From: Aquibaculum arenosum
GTDB lineage: Bacteria; Pseudomonadota; Alphaproteobacteria; Kiloniellales; DSM-21159
Length of the DNA stretch: 64,000 bases
Direction: 5' to 3'
NCBI RefSeq assembly: GCF_029222965.1
Contig: NZ_JARHUD010000003.1
Coordinates: 248,001 to 312,000, forward strand
In this document: positions 1-9,402 of the stretch, piece by piece
Layout: each line of letters begins with the position of its first letter
Numbering within the stretch: position 1 is the stretch's first letter
The notes under the pieces: model-generated
What the model was told of the DNA's origin: nothing
What the model saw: the letters and a program-made list of their open reading frames with translations, nothing else
The model's database searches: none
Program-made: the position numbers and the translations under genes

Positions 1-37
1 CGGCGACCCAATCACCAGCCGCCGAAGGGATGTCGCC

Positions 38-2098
38 ATGAGCCGCAACCGCCTCGCATGGGAAAGCAGCCCCTATCTGCAGCAGCACGCCGACAATCCT
101 GTGGACTGGTATCCCTGGGGCGAGGAGGCCCTGGCGCTGGCCCGCAAGGAGAACAAACCGATCCTGCTCTCAGTGGGCTATGCCGCCTGCCACTGGTGCC
201 ACGTCATGGCGCACGAAAGCTTCGAGAACCCCGAGATCGCAGAGCTGATGAATGCCCACTTCGTCAACATCAAGCTCGATCGTGAGGAGCGGCCGGATCT
301 CGACCACCTCTATCAGCAGGCGCTGGCGCTGCTTGGTGAGCAGGGCGGCTGGCCGCTCACCATGTTCCTGACGCCGAGCGCCGCGCCCTTCTGGGGCGGG
401 ACCTACTTCCCGCGCGAGCCGCGCTACGGCCGTCCGGGCTTCGCCCAGGTGCTGAACGCCGTCTCCGAGGCCTTTCACCAGAGACCGGAGGCCGTGGGCC
501 AGAACGTCGAGGCGCTCACCGAGGCGCTGGAGCGCCTGGCACAGCCGGAAGGCGGGTCCGAAATCACCGCCGAGCAGCGCATGGCGCAGGCCCGGCGGCT
601 GCTGCGCGAGATCGACCCCTTCGAAGGCGGCTTCGGTCGGGCGCCTAAGTTTCCCCAGCCGATGATCCTCAAGCTGCTCTGGTACGCCTGGCACGCCAGC
701 GGCGACCCTGCCTTCCGCCAGGCGGTAGAGCTTTCCCTGCGCAAGATGAGCCAGGGTGGGATCTACGATCACCTGGGCGGCGGCTTTGCCCGCTACAGCA
801 CGGACAATCGCTGGCTGGTGCCACACTTCGAGAAGATGCTCTACGACAATGCGCAGCTGCTCGATCTGCTGAACTGGGCCTGGCAGGCCGGCCGGGATCC
901 ACTGTTCGAGCAGCGGGCTAAGGAGACCGTGGCCTGGATGCTGCGCGAGATGCAGGCAGAAGACCGGCCCGGCGGGGTGCCCTGTGGCGGCTTTGCCGCC
1001 AGCCTGGATGCCGACAGTGAGGGGGAAGAGGGCCGCTTCTACGTCTGGAGCGAGGCGGAGATCGACGCCCTACTCGGCGATAAGGCCGCCTTCTTCAAGG
1101 ATCACTACGACGTGAGCGCGGCAGGCAACTGGGAGGGCAAGGTCATCCTGAACCGCTCCCACCGCCCCGACCTGCTGGATCCGGCCGCAGAAGCGGTGCT
1201 GGCCGAATGCCGCGCGCGCCTGTTCGAGGCCCGCGAGAGCCGACCGCACCCGGGCTGGGACGACAAGGTCTTGGCGGACTGGAACGGCCTGACCATCGCC
1301 GCGCTTGCCCGCGCCGCCGGTCCCTTCCAGCAGCCGGAATGGCTGCAGGCGGCGCAAGCAGCTTTCGACTTCGTGGTGAGCGAAATGGATGAAGGCGGAC
1401 GGCTGTTTCATGCCTGGCGCCACGGGCAGCGCAAGCATGCGGCCACCCTGGACGACTACGCCCAGATGGCCGAAGCCGCCCTGGCACTGGAAGAGGCCAC
1501 CGGCGAGGCGCGCTATCGCCAGCAGGCACTGGTCTGGGTCGAGACGGCGCTGGCCCACTTCTGGGATGAGGAAAAGGGAGGCTTCTTCCTGACCGCCGAC
1601 GATGCGCGCGATCTCGTCGTGCGGCCCAAGCATGCCCAGGACAACGCGACGCCGGCGGGCAACGGCACGATGGCCGCGGTGCTGGCGCGTCTCTGGCACC
1701 TGTCGGGCGAGCCGCGCTGGCGCGAGGCGGCCGAGCGCAGCCTTGCCGCCTTCTCCGGCGAGATGGAACGCAGCCTGTTTGCCTTTCCCGGCATCATCCT
1801 GTCCAGCGCGATGCTGGAGGACGCGCTTCAGCTGGTCATTGTCGGCCGGCGCGAGGACGAGGAGACGCGAATCCTGATCCAGGCTGCTCAGTGCGGTCGT
1901 CCCGACCTGGTGCTTCAGGTGGTGGAGGACACCAGTGTCCTTCCCGCCGGACATCCAGCTGCCGGAAAGGGCGCACTTGCCGGCCAGGCCACGGCCTTTC
2001 TCTGTCGCGGGGTCACCTGTTCGCTGCCCATGACGGAGGCGGAGGCGCTGAACCGGGCGCTGGCTGAACCGGCGGCGGAAGCCCAGGCCGGCGGATGA
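38..2098 (+). CDS. Thioredoxin-domain DUF255 protein (YyaL/SPATA20-like)
   Basis: The 686-residue product has the layout of the YyaL/SPATA20 family: an N-terminal thioredoxin-like domain (about residues 1-165) followed by a long alpha/alpha-barrel region resembling N-acylglucosamine 2-epimerases and glycoside hydrolases. The N-terminus matches the family ([19 protein letters not shown]), and a redox motif C51-H-W-C54 lies where a thioredoxin active site would be. There is no signal peptide, so it should be cytoplasmic. The biochemical role of the family is poorly known; redox control or sugar-related activity has been suggested from folds. The ATG at 38 fits the family start. It is followed by a 109-bp gap and does not look tightly coupled to the next gene. 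Confidence 0.9.
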   Translation: MSRNRLAWESSPYLQQHADNPVDWYPWGEEALALARKENKPILLSVGYAACHWCHVMAHESFENPEIAELMNAHFVNIKLDREERPDLDHLYQQALALLGEQGGWPLTMFLTPSAAPFWGGTYFPREPRYGRPGFAQVLNAVSEAFHQRPEAVGQNVEALTEALERLAQPEGGSEITAEQRMAQARRLLREIDPFEGGFGRAPKFPQPMILKLLWYAWHASGDPAFRQAVELSLRKMSQGGIYDHLGGGFARYSTDNRWLVPHFEKMLYDNAQLLDLLNWAWQAGRDPLFEQRAKETVAWMLREMQAEDRPGGVPCGGFAASLDADSEGEEGRFYVWSEAEIDALLGDKAAFFKDHYDVSAAGNWEGKVILNRSHRPDLLDPAAEAVLAECRARLFEARESRPHPGWDDKVLADWNGLTIAALARAAGPFQQPEWLQAAQAAFDFVVSEMDEGGRLFHAWRHGQRKHAATLDDYAQMAEAALALEEATGEARYRQQALVWVETALAHFWDEEKGGFFLTADDARDLVVRPKHAQDNATPAGNGTMAAVLARLWHLSGEPRWREAAERSLAAFSGEMERSLFAFPGIILSSAMLEDALQLVIVGRREDEETRILIQAAQCGRPDLVLQVVEDTSVLPAGHPAAGKGALAGQATAFLCRGVTCSLPMTEAEALNRALAEPAAEAQAGG

Positions 2099-2207
2099 CA
2101 GTGCAACACCGCAGCGGCTAGACTTCGTCCTGAAACCCCACCTGCAGTCCGCTGCCTCAAAGGCCGCAGCATGCGGGAAGGATAAACCCGATGACAACAG
2201 GAGGTTC

Positions 2208-2909
2208 ATGACCATGCCCGAACTGACGATCCAGGCTCCGGACGGCGGCAGCTTTTCGTCCTACCTCGCCCTGCCCGCCAAGACGCCCGCGCCGGCGATC
2301 CTGGTGATCCAGGAGATTTTCGGCGTAAACCAGGTGATGCGCGACACCTGCGACTGGCTGGCGCGCGAAGGCTATGTCGCCTGCTGCCCGGACATCTTCT
2401 GGCGCATCGAACCCGGTATCGACATCACCGACAAGACGGACGAGGAGTGGAAGCGGGCCTTCGAGCTCTTCCAGGCCTTCGATGTGGACAAGGGCATTGA
2501 GGACCTGAAGGCCACGCTGACCGCACTGCGCAGCCACGACGCCAGCACCGGCAAGGTCGGCTCGGTGGGCTACTGCCTGGGCGGTAAGCTGGCCTACCTG
2601 ATGGCGACGCGCAGCGATGTGGACGCCAGCGTCGGCTATTACGGCGTGGGGCTGGACGAGCTCATGGGCGAAGCCGGCAAGATTTCCAAGCCGCTGATGC
2701 TGCACATTCCCACCGAGGACGGCTTCGTACCCAAGGAGGCCCAGGCGAAGGTGCACGCCACCCTGGATGACAACCCGCAGGTCACCCTGCACGACTATCA
2801 GGGCAACGACCATGCCTTCGCCCGCGAGGGTGGGCAGCACTACGACCCCAAGGCTGCAGAGCAGGCGAACCGCCGCAGCCTCGACTTCTTCAAACAGCAC
2901 CTCTCATAA
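2208..2909 (+). CDS. Dienelactone hydrolase family protein
   Basis: This 233-residue alpha/beta hydrolase has the triad of dienelactone hydrolase (carboxymethylenebutenolidase). Counting from the ATG at 2208, Cys123 sits in GYCLGG, Asp171 in TEDGF and His202 in GNDHAF, which are the positions known for the Pseudomonas enzyme. The family hydrolyses lactones of chloro- or oxo-muconate pathways, but many members have other ester or lactone substrates, so the substrate here is open. A strong AGGAGG at 2199-2204 is only 3 bases from the ATG at 2208 and 9 bases from the ATG at 2214, so 2214 (MPELTIQ) may be the true start. It is followed after 14 bases by a quinone oxidoreductase, probably in one transcript. 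Confidence 0.9.
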   Translation: MTMPELTIQAPDGGSFSSYLALPAKTPAPAILVIQEIFGVNQVMRDTCDWLAREGYVACCPDIFWRIEPGIDITDKTDEEWKRAFELFQAFDVDKGIEDLKATLTALRSHDASTGKVGSVGYCLGGKLAYLMATRSDVDASVGYYGVGLDELMGEAGKISKPLMLHIPTEDGFVPKEAQAKVHATLDDNPQVTLHDYQGNDHAFAREGGQHYDPKAAEQANRRSLDFFKQHLS

Positions 2910-2923
2910 GGAGCCGCCAATCC

Positions 2924-3898
2924 ATGTCCAAAGCCATTGTTATCCACGAGTTCGGTGGCGCCGACGTCCTGAAGTGGGAAGATTTCCCCGTTGGTGAGCC
3001 GGGTCCCGGCGAAGCCCGGGTCAAGCACACCGCGGTGGGGCTCAACTACATCGACGTCTATCACCGCACCGGCCTTTATCCGCTGCAGTTGCCCCACCCC
3101 ATCGGCATGGAAGGTGCCGGGGTCGTGGAGGCCGTGGGCGAGGGTGTGAGCGAGGTTGCCCCCGGCGACCGCGTGGCCTATGCGGCCAACCCGCCGGGTT
3201 CCTATTCCGAGGTGCGCCTGATGCCCGCGCATCGCCTGGTGAAGCTGCCCGATGCCATCGACGATCGGACGGCCGCGGGCATGATGCTCCAGGGCATGAC
3301 GGTTCAGTATCTGGTCCGCCGCACCTACCAGGTGCAGCCGGGCGAAACTGTGCTCTGGCACGCCGCGGCCGGTGGCGTCGGGCTGATCGCCTGCCAGTGG
3401 CTCTCCTCCATGGGCGTCACGGTCATCGGCACGGTTGGCAGCGACGAGAAGGCCGCGCTGGCCAAGGCCCATGGCTGCACCCACACCGTCAATTACCAGA
3501 CGGAAAACTTCGTCGAGCGCGTCAAGGAGATCACCGACGGAAAGGGCGTGCCGGTGGTCTATGATTCCGTGGGCAAGGACACCTGGGAGGGCTCGCTCGA
3601 CTGTCTGCAGCCCCTGGGCCTGATGGTGAGCTTCGGCAATGCCTCCGGCGCGGTGCCGCCCTTCAACGTCACCTCGCTGGCGCCCAAGGGCTCGCTCTAC
3701 GTCACCCGGCCGACGCTGATGACCTATACCGCCAAGCGCGAGGACCTCGTGGCCAGCGCTACGGAGCTCTTCGACATGGTGGGCACCGGCAAGGTCAAGA
3801 TCGAGATCAACCAGACCTATCCGTTGTCGGAAACGGCACAGGCCCACCGCGACCTGGAAGCGCGTAAGACCACGGGTTCGACGCTGTTGCTGCCTTGA
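2924..3898 (+). CDS. NAD(P)H:quinone oxidoreductase (zeta-crystallin type MDR)
   Basis: The 324-residue protein belongs to the zinc-free medium-chain dehydrogenase/reductase family of QOR enzymes. The N-terminal GroES-like domain has GLNYIDVYHRTGLYPL and GMEGAGVV, and the Rossmann domain has HAAAGGVGLIACQWL, the typical NADPH-binding turn. The zinc-binding cysteines of alcohol dehydrogenases are absent, as expected for quinone reductases. It probably reduces quinones or reactive enones in the cytoplasm. AAGGAG lies upstream of the ATG, and the gene trails the hydrolase by 14 bases, so the two likely form a small operon that ends at the hairpin downstream. Confidence 0.92.
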   Translation: MSKAIVIHEFGGADVLKWEDFPVGEPGPGEARVKHTAVGLNYIDVYHRTGLYPLQLPHPIGMEGAGVVEAVGEGVSEVAPGDRVAYAANPPGSYSEVRLMPAHRLVKLPDAIDDRTAAGMMLQGMTVQYLVRRTYQVQPGETVLWHAAAGGVGLIACQWLSSMGVTVIGTVGSDEKAALAKAHGCTHTVNYQTENFVERVKEITDGKGVPVVYDSVGKDTWEGSLDCLQPLGLMVSFGNASGAVPPFNVTSLAPKGSLYVTRPTLMTYTAKREDLVASATELFDMVGTGKVKIEINQTYPLSETAQAHRDLEARKTTGSTLLLP

Positions 3899-3944
3899 AG
3901 TCAGTCACATCATCCTGAACGAACGGGATGAAGACACAGAACTG

Positions 3945-3980
3945 AAAAACCCGCCGGAATATATATCCCGGCGGGTTTTT
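3945..3980. terminator. Bidirectional rho-independent terminator between qor-like gene and rho
   Basis: Two perfect 13-base arms (3945-3957 and 3968-3980) form a GC-rich stem around a 10-base AT-rich loop. The arms begin with AAAAA and end with TTTTT, so a U-run follows the stem on both strands. It sits between two convergent genes and can end both transcripts. Confidence 0.88.
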
Positions 3981-4000
3981 CTCATTCTGGCGACTTGCCG

Positions 4001-5257
4001 TTACTGATTCATCGAAGCGAAGAAATCGGCGTTGGTCTTGCTTTGCTTGAGCTTGTCGGTGAGGAACTCCATGGAGTCCACCACGCCCATCGGCATGAGG
4101 ATGCGGCGCAGGACCCACATCTTCGACAGCGTCGCCTTGTCCACCAGCAGCTCCTCCTTGCGGGTGCCGGACTTGCCGATGTCGATGGCCGGGAAGGTGC
4201 GCTTGTCAGCGAGCTTGCGGTCCAGGACGATTTCCGAGTTACCGGTGCCCTTGAACTCCTCGAAGATCACCTCGTCCATGCGGCTGCCGGTATCGATCAG
4301 CGCCGTGCCGATGATGGTGAGGCTGCCGCCCTCCTCGATGTTGCGTGCGGCACCGAAGAAGCGCTTGGGACGCTGCAGCGCATTGGCGTCGACACCACCC
4401 GTCAGCACCTTGCCGGACGAGGGCACGACGGTGTTGTAGGCGCGGGCCAGGCGGGTGATGGAATCCAGTAGGATCACCACGTCCTTCTTGTGCTCGACGA
4501 GACGCTTGGCCTTCTCGATCACCATCTCGGCGACTTGCACGTGGCGCTGGGCCGGCTCGTCGAAGGTGGAGGAGACCACCTCGCCTTTCACAGAGCGATC
4601 CATGTCGGTCACCTCCTCCGGCCGCTCGTCGATCAGCAGCACGATCAGGTAGACGTCCGGGTGGTTTGCCGCGATGGAACGCGCCAGGTTCTGCAGGATC
4701 ATGGTCTTGCCGGTGCGCGGCGGAGCCACGATCAAGGCGCGCTGCCCCTTGCCCAGCGGCGCGGTCAGGTCGATGACGCGGCTGGTCTGGTCGCGGATGG
4801 TCGGATCCTCGACCTCGAGCTGCAGCCGCTCATCCGGGTAGAGCGGGGTCAGGTTGTCGAAGTTGATGCGATGCCGCGTGGCTTCCGGCGGATCGAAATT
4901 GATGGTGTTGACCTTGAGGAGGGCGAAATAGCGCTCGCCGTCCTTGGGCGAGCGGATCTGCCCCTCCACCGTATCGCCGGTGCGCAGGCCAAAGCGTCGC
5001 ACCTGGCTCGGGCTGACGTAAATGTCGTCCGGTCCCGGGAGATAGTTCGCTTCCGGGCTGCGCAGGAAGCCGAAACCGTCGGGCAGGACCTCGAGCACGC
5101 CGCCGCCGAAGATTGCGATGTCGTTCTCGGCGAGCTGCTTGAGGATCGCGAACATCATATCCTGCTTGCGCAGGGTGCTGGCGTTCTCGATCTCAAGCTC
5201 CTCGGCGTAGGCGAGGAGATCGGCCGGGGTTTTGGCTTTGAGTTCTGCGAGATTCAT
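4001..5257 (-). CDS. rho: Transcription termination factor Rho
   Basis: The 418-residue protein is a full-length Rho. It has the N-terminal helical Rho-N region, an RNA-binding cold-shock-like domain with the RNP1-type DGFGFLR, and the ATPase domain with Walker A (APPRTGKT), Walker B ([12 protein letters not shown]) and the downstream [11 protein letters not shown] segment. Rho hexamers translocate along untranslated C-rich RNA and stop transcription. The length is usual for the family and the start MNLAELKAK is typical. Rho close to hemH-hemE is a common alphaproteobacterial arrangement. A 250-base leader separates it from the terminator region downstream of hemJ; the leader contains no obvious gene and could carry rho autoregulation, but that is not visible directly. 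Confidence 0.98.
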   Translation of the reverse strand: MNLAELKAKTPADLLAYAEELEIENASTLRKQDMMFAILKQLAENDIAIFGGGVLEVLPDGFGFLRSPEANYLPGPDDIYVSPSQVRRFGLRTGDTVEGQIRSPKDGERYFALLKVNTINFDPPEATRHRINFDNLTPLYPDERLQLEVEDPTIRDQTSRVIDLTAPLGKGQRALIVAPPRTGKTMILQNLARSIAANHPDVYLIVLLIDERPEEVTDMDRSVKGEVVSSTFDEPAQRHVQVAEMVIEKAKRLVEHKKDVVILLDSITRLARAYNTVVPSSGKVLTGGVDANALQRPKRFFGAARNIEEGGSLTIIGTALIDTGSRMDEVIFEEFKGTGNSEIVLDRKLADKRTFPAIDIGKSGTRKEELLVDKATLSKMWVLRRILMPMGVVDSMEFLTDKLKQSKTNADFFASMNQ

Positions 5258-5424
5258 TGAAGTGCTCTGACAGCGGCTGGGGGATTGGCTGAAAGACCGG
5301 CGCGAGGGCCGGTGAAAAACGTCGGGAAGCGGGAAGCCGGGCTACGGTGAGCGCTTGGTCGGCGGCTGCGACCCTCTGGCCCCGCGACCTTGTTCAGGCC
5401 GAGCTACCCGTAAAGGTGGGAAAC

Positions 5425-5472
5425 GGAAAAGGCCCCGGCAAGAGCCGGGCTGCTTCCTAGGTAGCCTTTTCC
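5425..5472 (-). terminator. Nested hairpin terminator downstream of hemJ
   Basis: Read on the minus strand after the hemJ stop, an inner stem CCCGGC-tctt-GCCGGG (5434-5449) is followed closely by CCTTTT. An outer pair of nine-base arms (5425-5433 and 5464-5472) can enclose it. It probably ends the hemE-hemH-hemJ transcript ahead of rho. Confidence 0.7.
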
Positions 5473-5507
5473 TGCGGCACGCGTCAAGGAAAGTTGAGCG
5501 TACTAAG

Positions 5508-5948
5508 TCAGAAAGGCTTGGCCACCGCCAGCAACACGATCCCCACCATCAGCAAGGCCGGCACCTCGTTCATCCAGCGATAAAAGCGCGCGGACCGACG
5601 ATTGTGGTCGGCTTCGAAGTCCTTGCGACAGCGGGCAAAGAAGCCATGCAGACCAAACATTCCCAGCAACAACAGGAACTTGACGTGCAACCAACCTTGC
5701 GCCAGCACCCCGGGGACCAACAGTAACAGCAGGCCAAAGAGCAGCGAGGCGATCATGGCCGGGGTCATGATGCCGCGCAGCAGGCGACGCTCCATGACCT
5801 TGAAGGTTTCGCTCATATCGGAGCCCGGCGGGGCATCGACGTGATAGACGAAAAGCCGTGGCAGGTAGAGCATCGCCGCCATCCAGGCGATGATTGACAT
5901 CACGTGCAGGGCCTTGATCCAGGGATAGAGCGTGCTCAGAAGGGACAT
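5508..5948 (-). CDS. hemJ: Protoporphyrinogen IX oxidase HemJ
   Basis: The 146-residue protein is a small integral membrane protein with about four transmembrane segments. It carries HemJ/UPF0093 hallmarks: an early ALHVMSIIAWMAAMLYLPRL helix with the conserved His, YHVDA, and a later WLHVKFLLLL helix with RFYRWMNEVPALLM near the C-terminus. HemJ oxidises protoporphyrinogen IX to protoporphyrin IX, the step before ferrochelatase, in bacteria lacking HemG or HemY. It lies directly downstream of hemH and hemE on the same strand, so three haem genes are grouped. The length matches the family. Confidence 0.95.
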   Translation of the reverse strand: MSLLSTLYPWIKALHVMSIIAWMAAMLYLPRLFVYHVDAPPGSDMSETFKVMERRLLRGIMTPAMIASLLFGLLLLLVPGVLAQGWLHVKFLLLLGMFGLHGFFARCRKDFEADHNRRSARFYRWMNEVPALLMVGIVLLAVAKPF

Positions 5949-5999
5949 GATTACCTTGTTCGGGTCGCCAGCGCGGTCATCGGTTCACACCACCCCAGC

Positions 6000-7052
6000 C
6001 TATAACCAACCTGCGAGCTCCTGTTCAACCAGGTCTTGGAGCAGATCAAGGCCGCCGGGACTGTCGTTGAGGCAGGGAAGATAGGCAAAATCGCTGCCGC
6101 CGCCCCTAAGAAAACTTTCCTTGAGGCCGATCGCCAACTCCTCGAGCGTTTCCAGGCAATCGGCAGCAAAGCCCGGACTGACGATGGCCAGCCGCTTAAC
6201 GCCCTCGGCGGCCAAGGCGGCGACGGTGGCGTCCGCATAGGGCTGCAGCCACTCCTTTGGGCCAAAGCGCGACTGAAAGACCACCTGGAACCGCTCTTCC
6301 GGCCAATCGAGCCAGTCTCGCAGCAAGCGCCCGGTCTTCTGGCAGTGGCAGTGGTAGGGATCGCCCTTGTCCAGGGTCTCCCGCGGCATGCCGTGAAAGG
6401 ACACCAGCAGGCGCTCCGGCTCCCACGCCAGCGTCTCCAGCGAGGCCAGCATGGACCTGCCCAGCGCCTCGATGTAGCGCGGGTCGTCGTAGTAAGGCGC
6501 ACCCACGCGCAGGCTGGGCTGCCAGCGCTGGCGCATGGCCCAGCGGAAGGCCTCGTCACAGGCGGTGGCGGTGGTGGCCGCGCTGTACTGCGGATAGAGC
6601 GGCAGAAGCAAAATACGCTCGCAGCCACACTCCTGCAGGGCCTGCAGACGTGCCGGGATGGAGGGCTGGCCGTAGCGCATGGCCCAGTCGACCTCGAGGT
6701 CAGGGTGGATCTCGGCGAAACGCGCAGCCAAGCCTTCTGCCTGGCGCCGGGTGATGGCGCGCAGGGGCGATTCGTTTCGCTCCTTGTCCCAGATCGACGC
6801 ATAGGCCTCACCGGATTTGGTCGGCCGCCGGGACAGAACGATCCCCTGCAGGATGGGCTGCCACAGGAGCGGCGTGAGTTCGACGACACGCCGGTCGCTG
6901 AGGAACTGCGAGAGGTAGCGCCGCACCGACCAGTAGTCCGTGCCCTCTGGCGTGCCCAGGTTGATCAGCAGCACCCCCACGCGCCGCGGCGCCAGCACCG
7001 GATGATCAGCCGGCAAGGCGCGCGGTGCTCGGACCGGAACATCCCTGCGCAT
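6000..7052 (-). CDS. hemH: Ferrochelatase
   Basis: The 350-residue protein inserts ferrous iron into protoporphyrin IX, the last step of haem synthesis. Recognisable segments include GVLLINLGTPEGTDYWSVRR near the N-terminus, the family signature around SFHGMPRETLDKGDPYHC with the catalytic His, and the C-terminal VVFQSRFGPKEWLQPY stretch. It lies 17 bases after hemE and 51 bases before hemJ on the same strand, so hemE-hemH-hemJ probably form one transcript. The long N-terminal extension before GVLLINLG (about 25 residues) is somewhat variable in the family, so the start could be slightly internal. Confidence 0.97.
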   Translation of the reverse strand: MRRDVPVRAPRALPADHPVLAPRRVGVLLINLGTPEGTDYWSVRRYLSQFLSDRRVVELTPLLWQPILQGIVLSRRPTKSGEAYASIWDKERNESPLRAITRRQAEGLAARFAEIHPDLEVDWAMRYGQPSIPARLQALQECGCERILLLPLYPQYSAATTATACDEAFRWAMRQRWQPSLRVGAPYYDDPRYIEALGRSMLASLETLAWEPERLLVSFHGMPRETLDKGDPYHCHCQKTGRLLRDWLDWPEERFQVVFQSRFGPKEWLQPYADATVAALAAEGVKRLAIVSPGFAADCLETLEELAIGLKESFLRGGGSDFAYLPCLNDSPGGLDLLQDLVEQELAGWL

Positions 7053-7069
7053 GGCGCCGTTCCCCTTGG

Positions 7070-8164
7070 CTAGACTGGCGTTGAATGCTGCGCGCGCACC
7101 CGCTCCATGAGCCGCGCAACATGCTCCGGCGGGGTGTGCTTGTCGATGCCATGGCCAAGATTGAAGATGAAGCGCCCCTGGCCAAGTTGCTTCAGGATGC
7201 GGTCCACCGCTGCGTCCTGCGCCGCGCCGCCAACCAGCAGGAGTGCGGGATCTAGATTGCCTTGCACCGCCACCTTCGGCTGCAGGTGGCGCGCTGCCCA
7301 GTCCAGCGGCACGGTGGTGTCGAGCGAAAGCGCATCGGCACCCACCTCCTCGGCCACAGCGACATAGAGCGGCCCAGCGCCGCGTGGGAAGACGATGATC
7401 GGCACCTGCGGATGCGCTGCCTTCACGCGGCGGACGATCTCACGCTGTGGCGCCAGGCACCAGCGCCGGAACTCCGGCTCCGGCCAGACACCCGACCAGG
7501 AATCGAAGATCTGTAGGACCTCGGCCCCCGCTTCCACCTGGGCGATGAGATAGCCGGCCGTCGCCTCCACCAGCAAGCCGATCAAGCGGGCGAAGCCCTC
7601 GGGGTCGCTGTAGGCCCAGCGCTTGGACTTGAGGAAGTCGCGGCTCGACCCGCCCTCGATCATGTAGCTGGCAACGGTCCAGGGTGCGCCGGCAAAGCCG
7701 ATCAGCGTGGTTTCCGCCGGCAGAGACTTTTGCAAAAGGCCCAGAGTCGCAAACACCGGCTGCAGGCGCTCCTCAATGCGGCCGGGGTCGAGTGCTGCCA
7801 GATCCCCCGCCCCTTGCAAGGGTTCAAGGCGCGGTCCCCTGCCCTCCTCGAACCAGAGCTTCTGTCCCAGAGCGTGGGGAATGACCAGAATGTCGGAAAA
7901 GAGGATCGCCGCGTCGAACCCGAAGCGCCGGATCGGCTGCAGGGTTACCTCGCAGGCCAACTCTGGATTGTAGCAGAGATCGAGAAAGCTGCCGGCTTCC
8001 GCGCGCACCGTCCGGTATTCGGCCAGATAGCGCCCGGCCTGGCGCATGAGCCAGATCGGCGGGGGCTGCTGGCGCTCCCCGCGCAGGACGCGCAGCAGGC
8101 GCTTTTCGTCGGCGGCGGGAAGGGATGCGTCCAGCATCTGCGTGTCGCTCGGTTTTTTGTTCAT
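7070..8164 (-). CDS. hemE: Uroporphyrinogen decarboxylase
   Basis: The 364-residue protein removes four carboxyl groups from uroporphyrinogen III to give coproporphyrinogen III. Both family signatures are visible: PPIWLMRQAGRYLAEYR near residue 40 and GFAGAPWTVASYMIEGG near residue 155. The N-terminal extension before LLRVLRGE is short, and the ATG at 8164 is accepted. It is the first gene of the leftward hemE-hemH-hemJ group and borders the putative replication origin, as hemE does in Caulobacter and Rickettsia. A 15-base palindrome lies 11 bases upstream of the start codon. Confidence 0.98.
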   Translation of the reverse strand: MNKKPSDTQMLDASLPAADEKRLLRVLRGERQQPPPIWLMRQAGRYLAEYRTVRAEAGSFLDLCYNPELACEVTLQPIRRFGFDAAILFSDILVIPHALGQKLWFEEGRGPRLEPLQGAGDLAALDPGRIEERLQPVFATLGLLQKSLPAETTLIGFAGAPWTVASYMIEGGSSRDFLKSKRWAYSDPEGFARLIGLLVEATAGYLIAQVEAGAEVLQIFDSWSGVWPEPEFRRWCLAPQREIVRRVKAAHPQVPIIVFPRGAGPLYVAVAEEVGADALSLDTTVPLDWAARHLQPKVAVQGNLDPALLLVGGAAQDAAVDRILKQLGQGRFIFNLGHGIDKHTPPEHVARLMERVRAQHSTPV

Positions 8165-8556
8165 GCCCCCTCTTACCCTGAGTCAGGGTTAAAAATAAGA
8201 GTAGGTTTTTGTTGTAGTAGGGCGGTGAGTCCTGTGGATGGCGCCGCCATGCCCAGATTCATGCTCAGGATGCGCCGTGGCGTAACGGATGACAGTGATC
8301 TCTTGATATTTCCTGGGACTGATCATTGGAAAGCGCAGAAAGCCTGCTGCTTGCGTCGGCCTGTGGATTAGGAGGATAAAAGTGGCTGGCAGTGCCGGCG
8401 GGCAGAGTTATCCCCAGGTCTGTACAAATCCATCCCGAAGTGGATGAGGTCTGTGTGTCAGCAGGTGCAGCGGGGACGGAATCATCAGCGCGGTGGACAG
8501 TCACCCGGAACACAGAGGTTATCCACCGATGGGTGGGGAAAGGTTGAAGGGCGAGC
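8165..8556. other. Candidate chromosomal replication origin (oriC) between hemE and ppsR
   Basis: This is the only gap over 300 bases in the window; no gene is seen in it. Near-consensus DnaA boxes (TTATCCACA or complement) are tgtggatta at 8362, ttatcccca at 8408 and ttatccacc at 8519 (each 8 of 9), with weaker 7-of-9 matches at 8233 and 8439. An AT-rich stretch with A- and T-runs lies at 8189-8213 and another at 8298-8328. Four GANTC sites, the target of the CcrM methylase of alphaproteobacteria, occur at 8180, 8227, 8256 and 8479. The flanking genes hemE and ppsR diverge. Caulobacter and Rickettsia origins lie at the same gene junction, which is the main support. No strand-asymmetry calculation was done. 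Confidence 0.72.
8175..8189. promoter_or_regulatory. 15-bp palindrome centred on a GANTC site upstream of hemE
   Basis: Seven-base arms ACCCTGA and TCAGGGT flank a single central G, ending 11 bases before the hemE start codon. The centre is a GAGTC methylation-type site. It could be an operator for hemE or an origin-binding site; no known regulator was recognised. Confidence 0.4.
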
Positions 8557-9402
8557 GTGAACGAGGGCAATGACCCGGTGCATCAGCACCATCTGCACCT
8601 GATTTCCGACGCCACCGGCGAAACGGTGAACTCCGTGGCGCGGGCCTGTCTGGTGCAGTTCGATGCCATCGAACCCATCGAGCACATCTGGACCCTGGTG
8701 CGCACGCGCGGTCAGCTCGACAAGGCGATCGCCGCGATCGAGGCCAACCCGGGGCCGGTGCTCTACACAATGGTGGACGACAGCCTGCGCGGGACGCTGA
8801 TCGATGCCTGCCACCGCCTGAATGTGGCGGCGGTGGACATTCTCGATCCCGTGATGCACGCCCTGGCGGGGCATTTCCGACTTGCCGGCAGCCGGCGCCC
8901 CGGGCGTCAGCACACCCTGGATTCGGTCTACTTCGACCGAATCGAGGCCATGGACTTCGCCATTGCCCACGACGACGGCCAGGGTGTCGACAGGCTGGAG
9001 CATGCGGATGTGGTGCTGGTGGGCGTTTCGCGCACCTCCAAGACCCCGACCTGCATCTATCTCGCCCAGCGCGGCGTGCGTGCCGCCAATGTGCCGATCG
9101 TTCCCAACCTCCCCCTGCCCCAGGCGCTCTTCCGCACCCGGGCACCTCTCATCGTCGGCTTGACCAAGGACCCGGCGCGCCTGGTGGACGTGCGCCGCAC
9201 CCGCTTGCGGGCCATGGGCGAGCGCAATGAGGCGGGCAGCTATGCCGATCTGGAAACCGTAGCCGCCGAAGTGCAGCAGGCCCGGCGGCTCTGCGCCCAG
9301 CGCGGCTGGCCGGTGATCGATGTCACCCGGCGCTCCATCGAGGAAACGGCGGCGGCGATCTTCACGCTGCTGCAAGAGCATCGCAAGGTGGTGGCGCAAT
9401 GA
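8557..9402 (+). CDS. ppsR: PEP synthase regulatory protein-type kinase/pyrophosphorylase (DUF299)
   Basis: The 281-residue protein matches the DUF299 family, bifunctional ADP-dependent Ser/Thr kinases and Pi-dependent pyrophosphorylases that regulate PEP synthetase or pyruvate phosphate dikinase. The N-terminal HLHLISDATGETVNSVARA and the P-loop GVSRTSKTPTCIYLA (near residues 153-167) are characteristic. The start is GTG at 8557; the family core begins only about 12 residues later, so no upstream start is needed. It is the first gene of the rightward ppsR-maf-aroE-coaE-dnaQ operon and overlaps maf by four bases. In alphaproteobacteria this gene, called RP001 in Rickettsia, borders the origin opposite hemE. 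Confidence 0.93.
   Translation: MNEGNDPVHQHHLHLISDATGETVNSVARACLVQFDAIEPIEHIWTLVRTRGQLDKAIAAIEANPGPVLYTMVDDSLRGTLIDACHRLNVAAVDILDPVMHALAGHFRLAGSRRPGRQHTLDSVYFDRIEAMDFAIAHDDGQGVDRLEHADVVLVGVSRTSKTPTCIYLAQRGVRAANVPIVPNLPLPQALFRTRAPLIVGLTKDPARLVDVRRTRLRAMGERNEAGSYADLETVAAEVQQARRLCAQRGWPVIDVTRRSIEETAAAIFTLLQEHRKVVAQ

Noticed and set aside
3911-3930. Short inverted repeat CATCC...GGATG downstream of the quinone oxidoreductase
   Set aside because: Only five paired bases and no U-run; the strong terminator lies just after it.
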